A stretch of DNA of 5,185 nt from JBBQSN01 sp038213835 (GTDB taxonomy: Bacteria; Actinomycetota; Actinomycetes; Actinomycetales; CAWJMD01). The stretch spans positions 1 through 5,185 of the forward strand of contig JBBQSN010000193.1 in the NCBI GenBank assembly GCA_038213835.1, written 5' to 3'. Of the stretch, positions 1 through 4,666 are shown one piece after another; the first letter of the stretch is position 1; every line of letters starts with the position of its first letter. Under the pieces are notes generated by a model. That model saw only the letters and a program-made list of their open reading frames with translations, had not been told where the DNA came from and did no database searches. The position numbers and the translations under genes are program-made.

Positions 1-304
1 CCTGGCCGGTGAGCTGCTGGGTGGCGTCCATGTAGACGGCGTCGACGTCCGGACGCTCCTCGCGGTCGACCTTGACGCAGACGTAGGCCGCGTTCATCTC
101 CGCCGCAGCGGTGGGGTCCTCGAACGACTCGTGCGCCATCACGTGGCACCAGTGGCACGCGGCGTACCCGACCGAGAGCAGGACCGGGACGTCGCGCTCC
201 GCGGCGGCGGCGAACGCGTCGTCGCCCCACTCCCACCACTCGACCGGGTTCTCGGCGTGCTGGCGCAGGTACGGGCTCAGGGCGTGCTCGAGGCGGTTGG
301 CCAT
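1..304 (-). CDS. Thioredoxin-domain protein, YyaL/DUF255 family (N-terminal part; continues beyond the window)
   Basis: Reading the minus strand from the ATG at 304-302 gives 101 codons open to the window edge. The peptide begins MANRLEHALSPYLRQHAENP and carries the signature CHWCHVMAHESFED, with the CxxC-type pair at residues 50 and 53 (C-H-W-C), then VKVDREERPDVD at about 78-88. These are the landmarks of the DUF255 thioredoxin-like domain that starts YyaL / SPATA20-like proteins. Family members are usually 600-700 residues, with a six-hairpin glycosidase-like (alpha/alpha) domain after the thioredoxin fold, so more than 80% of the gene is probably outside the window. The biochemical role of the family is not settled; a cytosolic redox or sugar-related function is only inferred. 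The start has no Shine-Dalgarno sequence but has TAGCGT six bases upstream, suggesting a leaderless message. It diverges from the small gene at 391. Confidence 0.9.
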   Translation of the reverse strand, partial: MANRLEHALSPYLRQHAENPVEWWEWGDDAFAAAAERDVPVLLSVGYAACHWCHVMAHESFEDPTAAAEMNAAYVCVKVDREERPDVDAVYMDATQQLTGQ

Positions 305-310
305 CCGTCC

Positions 311-316
311 ACGCTA
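311..316 (-). promoter_or_regulatory. Putative -10 element giving a leaderless mRNA for the YyaL-like gene
   Basis: On the minus strand TAGCGT (a TANNNT match) ends six bases before the ATG at 304, so transcription would begin at or next to the start codon. No purine-rich ribosome binding site lies between them. Leaderless genes with TANNNT at this distance are common in actinobacteria. No convincing -35 is seen, which is typical for such promoters. Confidence 0.5.
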
Positions 317-378
317 GGCGCGCCCGGCTGCTGCCGCGCGTGCCGGGTGCTCCGGTGGCCGCTCCCCCGGCCGTGGGC

Positions 379-384
379 CAGGCT
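379..384 (+). promoter_or_regulatory. Possible -10 element for the small acidic protein gene (leaderless)
   Basis: CAGGCT fits the loose NANNNT pattern and sits six bases before the ATG at 391, the same geometry as the divergent YyaL-like start. No Shine-Dalgarno sequence is visible before this ATG. The first base of the hexamer is not T, so the match is weak and rests mainly on spacing and the missing ribosome binding site. Confidence 0.3.
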
Positions 385-390
385 TGTCCC

Positions 391-651
391 ATGACCAGCC
401 AGAGCACGGGACAGGACCAGCCGGCCGAGACCGAGGCGCTGCAGGCGGTCGTCGACCGCGTCACCTCCTGGCAGGACGGCGCCACCGAGGAGACCGTCCG
501 CGAGGAGCTCGTCAAGGGCGTCGACGAGGCCGGCATCGAGGTGCCGGCCACGGTGCTCGACGAGCTGGCCGGACGCATCCACGCCGCCGGCGATCGGGTG
601 GAGGTCGCGCAGGCCGTCACCGCCCATGGCCACGAGGTCGAGCCCGACTGA
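391..651 (+). CDS. Small acidic protein of unknown function (86 aa)
   Basis: I do not recognise a named family. The protein starts MTSQSTGQDQPAETEALQ and is strongly acidic (19 Asp/Glu against 5 Lys/Arg). It has no cysteine, no membrane segment and no signal peptide. After a polar, probably disordered stretch of about 13 residues, the rest looks like three or four amphipathic helices (around 14-26, 31-46, 52-65 and 70-80), with recurring EEL/DEL patterns. Codon use is typical of the region, with nearly all third positions G or C, which supports real coding. The in-frame ATG at 340 would add 17 residues rich in Pro and Ala, so I prefer 391. It is transcribed away from the YyaL-like gene and ends 21 bases short of the convergent pseudogene, so it is probably monocistronic. 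It is likely a lineage-restricted cytosolic protein. Confidence 0.7.
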   Translation: MTSQSTGQDQPAETEALQAVVDRVTSWQDGATEETVREELVKGVDEAGIEVPATVLDELAGRIHAAGDRVEVAQAVTAHGHEVEPD

Positions 652-652
652 T

Positions 653-670
653 CCGCTCCGGCCCGAGCGG
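653..670. terminator. Possible bidirectional terminator between convergent genes
   Basis: CCGCTC (653-658) and GAGCGG (665-670) form a perfect 6-bp stem with a 6-base loop. The hairpin nearly fills the 21 bases between the stop of the small protein (651) and the stop of the convergent phosphotransferase relic (673). No T-run follows on either side, as is usual in GC-rich actinobacteria. Placement between converging stop codons is the main support. Confidence 0.45.
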
Positions 671-672
671 CG

Positions 673-1282
673 TCAGCGGTCCGCGTCCTGGGCGATGAGC
701 GCCTTCCAGAGCGCCCAGCCGCGGGCGCGGGCCCAGGCGCCGTGGTCGTCGGGCATCGCCGCCCGGAAGGCCTCCCGGGCGGTGCCGGTGAGGGTGGTCC
801 AGGTGATGTCGAGGTCGCAGGCCGGGTCTCCCCCGGAAGCAGCTGTGGGCCCCCGCCGGCGGTCCCTGGGGCTCCACCGAGCGGAGCGCCCGCAGGAACT
901 CCGCGAGGTCCTCTGCGAGGCGGATGTCGTCGATCGGGCCGGGCGGCACGGTCCCTCCCCGGATCCAGCGACGCACCGACCACGGGTGCGGGTACCCCTG
1001 CCCGGGCCGACCACGGAGCACCGGTTCCGGAACGGCCAGCGGCAGCCGCGGGGCCAGGGCGGGCAGCCACCGGTCCTCCTTGTCGACCGCCGCGGCGTAG
1101 CCCGGTGCCGTCGGCAGCCGCACGACGAGGTCGTCACCGAGCCGGTAGGTGCGGTTGTCCCAGCCGTCGACCGGCACCGGACGGACAGGCAGGTGCGCCC
1201 ACTGCGGAGCCTGCTCGGCCAGCAGCCTCCCGACGAGGTGGGCGTCGATGCCGGCGCGTCCGTCCGGCGGGGCTGGGCTCAC
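673..1282 (-). pseudogene. Aminoglycoside phosphotransferase (APH)-family gene, broken by an internal deletion and frameshift
   Basis: A GTG at 1282-1280, 7 bases after the VOC stop, opens a frame matching the N-lobe of APH-family kinases: GWDNRTYRLGDDLVVRLP at residues 40-57, the helix segment KEDRWLPALAPRLPL, then PHPWSVRRWIRG (hinge region) and LAEDLAEFLRALRSVEP. The frame is good to about residue 151 (FRG). It then jumps to another frame, which supplies the expected C-terminal end: GDPACDLDITWTTL and ARARGWALWKALI, stopping at 675-673. Intact relatives have roughly 80-95 residues between these points. Those residues carry the catalytic loop (HGDxxxxN) and the metal-binding IDFG-like motif, and both are absent here. 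The break lies at about 828-835, in a short G-run on the coding strand. The relic is 610 bases against about 880-900 for the family. It cannot be a functional kinase. It is the last gene of the mca operon. A sequencing or assembly deletion remains possible. Confidence 0.85.
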
Positions 1283-1289
1283 CGGCGGA

Positions 1290-1670
1290 CTAGTCGAGGA
1301 AGACGCAGAACGGGTGACCGGCAGGGTCGAGCAGCACCCGGACGCGCTCCTGCGGCTGGTGCGCGGGAACGGTGGCGCCGAGCGAGACGGCGTGAGCCGC
1401 AGCGGCACCCAGGTCGTCGACCCAGACGTCGAGGTGCAGCATCTTCTGCTGTCGCCCGTCCTGCTCCGGCCACACCGGCGCGACGTAGTCCCGCTCGGCC
1501 TGGAAGGCCAGACCGGCGCCGCCCGTGGGGTTGGGGACGAGCACCCAGTCCGGCTCGGTGAGGGCCGCGTCCAGGTCCCAGCCGAGCAGGCCGCACCAGA
1601 ACCGCGCCAGCTCGTGCGCGTCGGCGCAGTCGAGGACGACGGTGGCGAGATCGGCCCGGGGCCGGGTCAC
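1290..1670 (-). CDS. VOC-family (glyoxalase/bleomycin-resistance fold) protein, 126 aa
   Basis: The GTG start at 1670-1668 overlaps the preceding stop by GTGA. The product begins VTRPRADLATVVLDCADAHE and shows one complete vicinal-oxygen-chelate domain. The first beta-alpha module holds LARFWCGLLGWDL (21-33). The second holds MLHLDVWVDD (77-86), followed by an alpha helix with AVSLGAT (94-100) and the closing strands LLDPAGHPFCVFLD (113-126). This pattern matches the Glyoxalase_6-like subgroup of actinobacterial single-domain VOC proteins, whose substrates are mostly unknown. His79 of the HLDVWVDD strand is a position often used for metal in the fold, but I cannot assign a full metal site. 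It is probably a cytosolic homodimer. Being translationally coupled in the mca operon, it might act on electrophiles or conjugates, but that is only a contextual guess. Confidence 0.85.
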   Translation of the reverse strand: MTRPRADLATVVLDCADAHELARFWCGLLGWDLDAALTEPDWVLVPNPTGGAGLAFQAERDYVAPVWPEQDGRQQKMLHLDVWVDDLGAAAAHAVSLGATVPAHQPQERVRVLLDPAGHPFCVFLD

Positions 1671-1930
1671 GGGTCGGTGTCCCCGGCCTGTTCGTCCTCC
1701 GTGCGCTGCTCGGCCGCGGCGGCCTGCTGCTCGCGGTACTTCAGCCGGCGGATCCGTCGGACCATGTCGAGCAGGAGGAGCACCGTCGCCACCGCTATCG
1801 CGAAGGTGACGAGGAAGCCGATGAGCCCGGGGCTGACCGAGGTGGGGTCCAGCTCCTCGGGCGTCGTGGGCGAGGGGAGCGGGGTGACGGCGAGCAGCGA
1901 GCCCAGGACCGTTGCCGTCAGGTCGGTCAC
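1667..1930 (-). CDS. Small single-pass membrane protein of the mca operon (87 aa)
   Basis: A GTG start at 1930-1928 overlaps the mca stop codon by four bases (GTGA), and its own stop overlaps the VOC start in the same way, so translation of the three genes is probably coupled. The protein has a hydrophobic N-terminal stretch (about 4-18), a Pro/Thr/Glu-rich linker (19-34) and a clear transmembrane helix (about 35-55, containing IGFLVTFAIAVATVLLLLDM). A basic patch, RRIRRLKYR (58-66), follows, then an Ala/Gln/Glu-rich charged tail likely to be helical and cytoplasmic. The positive-inside rule puts the C-terminus in the cytoplasm. Its size and place directly after mca match, from memory, M. tuberculosis Rv1083. 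The function is unknown. Conserved pairing with mca suggests it could position the amidase near the membrane or near an exporter of mercapturic acids, which is inference. Confidence 0.8.
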   Translation of the reverse strand: MTDLTATVLGSLLAVTPLPSPTTPEELDPTSVSPGLIGFLVTFAIAVATVLLLLDMVRRIRRLKYREQQAAAAEQRTEDEQAGDTDP

Positions 1931-2901
1931 GGCGCAGGCTCCTGGCGGAGGCCGGCGAACAGGTCGTCCTCGAGGTCGGCCGGGGCCGGAAGCCGGCTCG
2001 CACCGAGCTCGAACTCCTCCCAGGGCCACACCTGGCTCTGGGTCGCGTGGTCGATCGCGAAGAACGAGCCCTCCGGGTCGATCTGCGTGGCGTGCGCCAG
2101 CAGCGCCTGGTCGCGGACGGGGAAGAACTCCGAGCAGGCGATCCGGGCGTCGACCCTGCGGGGCTCGCGGTCCTGCCAGTTCTTCAGCCAGTCGCCGAAG
2201 GGCGACTCCCTGCCCGCCTCGAGCAGGGCCTCGTGGTAGGCCGTCACCCGCTGCCTGCTGAAGGTCTGGTTGTAGTAGATCTTCGTGACCTCCCAGGGCG
2301 CGCCGGCGGTCGGGTAGCGCTCCGGGTCGCCTGCGGCCTCGAACGCCTCCATCGAGACCGTGTGGCACATGACGTGGTCGGGGTGCGGGTAGCCGCCGTT
2401 CTCGTCGTACGTGGTCATCACGTGCGGACGGAACTCGCGCACGAGCCGCACCAGCGGCTCGGTGGCCACGTCCACCGGCTCGAGCGCGAAGCAGCCCTCC
2501 GGCAGCGGCGGCAACGGATCACCCTCGGGCAGCCCGGAGTCGACGAAGCCGAGCCAGCGGTGCTGGACGCCGAGCACCTCGATCGCCGCCGCCATCTCGC
2601 GGCGACGCACCTCGGTGATGTCGCGCAGCACCTCGGGGTCGTCCTTCAGCCGGGGGTTGAGGATGTCGCCGCGCTCGCCACCGGTGCAGGTGACGACCAT
2701 GACCTCGATGCCCTCGGCCAGGTACTTCACCATCACCGGCGCGCCCTTGGAGGACTCGTCGTCGGGGTGCGCGTGCACGCACATCAGCCGTAGCGGCCGG
2801 TCGGGCTGGATCTGCTCGGACGTGCCGTGCTGGGGTGCGGGCGAGGACTCGCTCAGGGCTCGTACCTCGCCGCCTCGCGCGCCCTGTGCTCTCTGGTTCA
2901 C
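1927..2901 (-). CDS. mca: Mycothiol S-conjugate amidase Mca
   Basis: Mca is a zinc amidase that cuts mycothiol S-conjugates of electrophiles and drugs into a mercapturic acid, which is exported, and GlcN-inositol, which is recycled into mycothiol. The protein belongs to the LmbE/PIG-L deacetylase fold shared with MshB. The metal motif VHAHPDDESSKG lies at 42-53: by analogy with MshB, His45 and Asp48 bind zinc and Asp47 is the general base. YPHPDHVMCH at 171-180 supplies the third ligand, His176, plus His173. The C-terminal part has IYYNQTFSRQR and SQVWPWEEFE typical of Mca rather than MshB. The GTG at 2901-2899 is the only available start for a full domain, because a TAG lies two codons upstream. 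It gives 324 residues with a non-conserved N-terminal tail of about 36 residues that most Mca proteins lack; the ATG at 2784 would cut into the first beta strand. First gene of a four-gene operon. Confidence 0.95.
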   Translation of the reverse strand: MNQRAQGARGGEVRALSESSPAPQHGTSEQIQPDRPLRLMCVHAHPDDESSKGAPVMVKYLAEGIEVMVVTCTGGERGDILNPRLKDDPEVLRDITEVRRREMAAAIEVLGVQHRWLGFVDSGLPEGDPLPPLPEGCFALEPVDVATEPLVRLVREFRPHVMTTYDENGGYPHPDHVMCHTVSMEAFEAAGDPERYPTAGAPWEVTKIYYNQTFSRQRVTAYHEALLEAGRESPFGDWLKNWQDREPRRVDARIACSEFFPVRDQALLAHATQIDPEGSFFAIDHATQSQVWPWEEFELGASRLPAPADLEDDLFAGLRQEPAP

Positions 2902-2918
2902 TCGCTACGCTCGTTCAC
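2898..2918 (-). other. Six-codon leader ORF / GTGAAC direct repeat immediately before mca
   Basis: On the minus strand GTGAAC occurs twice, 11 bases apart (2918-2913 and 2901-2896), flanking GAGCGTAGCGA, which contains the mirror-symmetric GAGCGTAGCGAG core. The first GTG opens a six-codon frame (Met-Asn-Glu-Arg-Ser-Glu) that ends in a TGA overlapping the mca GTG by four bases, the same GTGA junction used downstream in this operon. It could be a coupling mini-ORF that delivers ribosomes to a start lacking a good Shine-Dalgarno sequence. It could equally be a short dispersed genomic repeat. Expression is not shown by the sequence. Confidence 0.3.
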
Positions 2919-2947
2919 GGTGGCCTGTCTCCCGTCGGTCATCATGG

Positions 2948-2976
2948 GTGACGTCATGGTCGTCACGTCACATTCT
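2948..2976 (+). promoter_or_regulatory. Divergent control region of mca and the DUF4307 gene, with a TGACGTCA palindrome and possible promoter
   Basis: The interval of about 95 bases between the divergent GTG starts contains a perfect 8-base palindrome TGACGTCA (2949-2956). It also holds GTGACG (2948-2953) facing CGTCAC (2961-2966), and a further tandem CGTCAC (2966-2971). For the plus-strand gene, GTGACG (2948-2953) and CATTCT (2971-2976) are spaced 17 bases apart, a plausible but weak -35/-10 pair, putting the start of transcription near 2983. The symmetric motif overlaps this promoter, as an operator would. No regulator can be named from the sequence. Confidence 0.35.
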
Positions 2977-2996
2977 GACCCCCTGCGAGGTTCCCG

Positions 2997-3419
2997 GTGA
3001 CCCACGCCCCCGTCGGCCGGCCGCCGGAGCGCTACGGCGACCTGCGCCCGGGCTGGCACCGGACGATGGCGCGCGTGCTCACCGCCGTGCTCGCCGTGGC
3101 GGCGGTGGTGGGCATCGTCTACGTCGGCGTCACCGCCACCGACCGCGACACCCGGTGGCAGGACGTCGGGTTCCGGCTCGAGGCCGGCGACCCCGCCGAC
3201 CCCGACGGCGCGGTCGAGGTCACCTTCGACGTCACCGTCTACGAGGGGACGACGGCCACCTGCACCGTCCGCGCGCTCAGCAGCTCCTACGCCGTGGTCG
3301 GCCAGGTCGACGTCCAGGTCGAGGTCGAGCCGGATCGGCGCACGGTGCGACGGGCCGTGACCGTGCTGGTCTCCGAGCCCGCCGTCAGCGGCGGCGTGGA
3401 CACCTGCACGGTGCCCTGA
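2997..3419 (+). CDS. DUF4307-family single-pass membrane protein (140 aa)
   Basis: The GTG start at 2997 has a GCGAGG ribosome binding site at 2985-2990, six bases upstream. The short cytoplasmic head contains the RYG element (12-14) seen in this family. One transmembrane helix spans about 27-46 (VLTAVLAVAAVVGIVYVGVT). The rest is a beta-rich extracytoplasmic domain with alternating VEVTFDVTVYE and VDVQVEVEPD strands. Two cysteines, at 89 (TATCTVRA) and 137 (near the C-terminus), could form a disulfide outside the cell. This layout and the location between mca and greA match actinobacterial DUF4307 proteins, such as (from memory) M. tuberculosis Rv1081c. The molecular function is unknown. greA follows 220 bases later on the same strand and probably has its own promoter. 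Confidence 0.85.
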   Translation: MTHAPVGRPPERYGDLRPGWHRTMARVLTAVLAVAAVVGIVYVGVTATDRDTRWQDVGFRLEAGDPADPDGAVEVTFDVTVYEGTTATCTVRALSSSYAVVGQVDVQVEVEPDRRTVRRAVTVLVSEPAVSGGVDTCTVP

Positions 3420-3477
3420 CGACCCGCTCCGCCGCGGGGGCGCCGCTTCGTCCCGGTTCGCGTCCTGCCCGATGAGG

Positions 3478-3506
3478 ATGACGTGCGGACGGCGCCTTGT
3501 TACCCT
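3478..3506 (+). promoter_or_regulatory. Probable greA promoter
   Basis: ATGACG (3478-3483) and TACCCT (3501-3506) resemble TTGACG and TANNNT and are separated by exactly 17 bases, the optimum for a housekeeping actinobacterial sigma factor. Transcription would begin near 3513, leaving a leader of about 127 nt before the greA ATG. The region 3420-3477 between the DUF4307 stop and this promoter shows no recognisable terminator, so read-through from upstream is possible too. Confidence 0.45.
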
Positions 3507-3512
3507 GACTGA

Positions 3513-3639
3513 TCCGAACGGCGCCCCGGGTCCCTCCGTGGGACATCGACGAGCACGCCGGCACCGATCCAGCGCCTCGCCCGGTCACCCCTGTGGTGAC
3601 GACACAGGCGCGGGTCCACCCAGCAGCACCTGGAGAGAC
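3513..3639 (+). other. greA 5' leader with two small hairpins
   Basis: The predicted untranslated leader contains GTCCC/GGGAC (3530-3534 with 3540-3544, 5-base loop) and CCTGTG/CACAGG (3590-3595 with 3603-3608, 7-base loop). The second ends 23 bases before the ribosome binding site GGAGAG (3632-3637). Neither is followed by a T-run. No known riboswitch consensus is recognised. The greA reading frame stays open upstream to at least 3472, but ATG 3640 is the start supported by the ribosome binding site and by family length. Confidence 0.3.
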
Positions 3640-4128
3640 ATGAGCGAGACCACGAACGCCAACTGGCTGACCCAGGAGGCCTACGACCGGCTGAGCGCCG
3701 AGCTCGAGGACCTCCGTGGGCCCCGGCGCACCGACATCTCCCGCCGGATCGAGGAGGCGCGCGAGGAGGGCGACCTGAAGGAGAACGGTGGCTACCACGC
3801 CGCCAAGGAGGAGCAGGGCAAGATGGAGGGCCGCGTGCGCCAGCTCGAGGAGCTGCTGCGCAACGCCGTCGTCGGCGCCGCTCCGGCCGACGACGGTGTC
3901 GTCGAGCCCGGCATGGTCGTGGTCGCGGAGGTCGGCGGCGACGAGATGACCTTCCTGCTCGGCAACCGCGAGATCGGCGACGGCACCGACCTGCAGGTCT
4001 TCAGCGAGAAGTCGCCGCTGGGCGCGGCGATCCTCGGCAAGCGCGAGGGCGACGCCGTGGAGTACTCCGCACCCAACGGCACCAAGATCCCCGTGTCGAT
4101 CGTGAGCGCCAAGCCCTTCACCGGCTGA
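3640..4128 (+). CDS. greA: Transcription elongation factor GreA
   Basis: GreA rescues backtracked RNA polymerase by reaching through the secondary channel and stimulating cleavage of the displaced RNA 3' end. The 162-residue length is normal for the family. Residues 8-80 form the N-terminal antiparallel coiled coil, with LTQEAYDRLSAELEDL at the start. Its tip carries EEGDLKENGGYHAAKEEQ, and Asp45 and Glu48 are the acidic pair that coordinates the catalytic Mg2+. Residues from about 87 on make the FKBP-like C-terminal domain that docks on polymerase, including SPLGAAILGKREGD, and the protein ends VSIVSAKPFTG. The acidic tip pair is retained, so this is a true cleavage factor rather than a Gre-like inhibitor. 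The start is ATG 3640 with GGAGAG close upstream (3632-3637). It is followed directly by a strong terminator and likely transcribed alone or with the DUF4307 gene. Confidence 0.97.
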   Translation: MSETTNANWLTQEAYDRLSAELEDLRGPRRTDISRRIEEAREEGDLKENGGYHAAKEEQGKMEGRVRQLEELLRNAVVGAAPADDGVVEPGMVVVAEVGGDEMTFLLGNREIGDGTDLQVFSEKSPLGAAILGKREGDAVEYSAPNGTKIPVSIVSAKPFTG

Positions 4129-4148
4129 CACCACCCGACGCGAAGAAC

Positions 4149-4189
4149 CACGAAGGCCTCCACCCGTCTGCGGGTCGGGGGCCTTCGTG
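4149..4189 (+). terminator. greA: Intrinsic terminator of greA
   Basis: Perfect 10-base arms CACGAAGGCC (4149-4158) and GGCCTTCGTG (4180-4189) enclose a second stem, ACCCG (4162-4166) with CGGGT (4171-4175), around a TCTG loop. With a T-G wobble and two C-G pairs between the stems, the hairpin is continuous apart from a bulged base at 4176. It begins 20 bases after the greA stop. There is no T-tract, so it is the T-less type common in actinobacteria. It separates greA from the pilus locus. Confidence 0.85.
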
Positions 4190-4249
4190 CTGCCCGACGG
4201 TCCGCGCATCCCCCGAACGGCCCACATCCGATCAGGCGTGCGGAGCCCG

Positions 4250-4331
4250 GACCGGCACGATCGACCCTTACCAGCGCGGGGACGCCGGTCAGAGCCTTGG
4301 CGGTAGCGGCAGGCGGAGCAACCGACCTGCC
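4250..4331 (+). other. Structured leader upstream of flp
   Basis: Between the greA terminator and flp there are 163 bases without a gene. GACCGG (4250-4255) pairs perfectly with CCGGTC (4285-4290). GGCAGGCGG (4308-4316) pairs with CCG (4322-4324) and CCTGCC (4326-4331) around an AGCAA loop, with one bulged A, forming a 9-bp hairpin. The second hairpin ends nine bases before the flp ribosome binding site. Elements such as GGACGC (4279-4284) and CGGTAGCGGC (4301-4310) recall pieces of the c-di-GMP-I (GEMM) aptamer, but the full consensus is not present. No clear -10/-35 pair is seen in the interval. Confidence 0.3.
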
Positions 4332-4352
4332 CTCGACGGCAAGGGACACATC

Positions 4353-4574
4353 ATGCTGAAGACCGCTGCATACCTGCGTACCCACGCGTTCCGGGTCGCC
4401 GAGAACATGCGCGACCGCAAGGACGAGGGCGCCACCGCCACGGAGTACGGCTTGCTGGTCACCTTCATCGCCTTCGGGATCGTCGCCGCCGCCACGCTCT
4501 TCGGTGAGGCCCTCGCGGACTTCTTCGGTCGCCTGGTCAGCGCGGTGGACGGGTGGGATCCCGCGGCGCCGTGA
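4353..4574 (+). CDS. flp: Flp-family type IVb prepilin (73 aa)
   Basis: This is the structural subunit of a Flp/Tad tight-adherence pilus. The leader is long and charged (residues 1-26, ending NMRDRKDEG), as is usual for actinobacterial Flp. Prepilin peptidase should cut between Gly26 and Ala27, leaving mature ATATEYGLLVTFIAFG. Glu31 and Tyr32 are the +5 and +6 residues that define type IVb pilins. A hydrophobic helix runs from about 33 to 57 and a short polar tail ends DGWDPAAP, giving a mature pilin of 47 residues. The ATG at 4353 has AAGGGA at 4341-4346, six bases upstream. It sits after the greA terminator with a structured leader and is followed 92 bases later by a TadE-like gene, the normal order in actinobacterial tad loci. 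High expression relative to the downstream genes would be expected. Confidence 0.92.
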   Translation: MLKTAAYLRTHAFRVAENMRDRKDEGATATEYGLLVTFIAFGIVAAATLFGEALADFFGRLVSAVDGWDPAAP

Positions 4575-4666
4575 CCCGCGGCGTTGAGCACGACCGACGG
4601 CCGACGACCGGGACCCGCACCGCGCGGTGACGGTTGGACGGCGACGCTTTCGAGGTGGGTGGGGCG

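Noticed and set aside
617..1408. A 263-residue minus-strand frame as one intact phosphotransferase
   Set aside because: Its first 42 residues lie inside the VOC gene and its last part after about 830 is out of frame with the family C-terminus, so it is not the native gene.
626..1561. Long plus-strand open frames at 626-1561 and 1149-2261
   Set aside because: Arg/Pro/Gly-rich translations with no family signature, lying antisense to the recognisable phosphotransferase relic, VOC and membrane-protein genes; typical GC-rich shadow frames.
2519..2784. ATG 2784 as the start of mca
   Set aside because: It would begin directly at CVHAHPDDE and remove the preceding residues of the first beta strand; GTG 2901 keeps the whole domain.
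1912..3475. Plus-strand open frames at 1912-2793 and 2411-3475
   Set aside because: Both run antisense to the unmistakable mca gene, and the second also crosses the DUF4307 gene in the wrong frame; composition is that of a shadow frame.
3385..4227. Minus-strand open frame covering greA
   Set aside because: It is the complement of greA and its terminator; no recognisable domain and no ribosome binding site that argues for it.
4250..4346. Calling a c-di-GMP-I riboswitch outright
   Set aside because: Only fragments of the consensus are present and the GCAAACC element and P3 stem are missing; kept as a finding rather than an annotation.
4634..4666. TTG 4634 as the start of the TadE-like gene
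   Set aside because: It adds eleven unconserved residues; ATG 4667 has a purine/GT-rich ribosome binding region and gives a normal short leader before the processing site.
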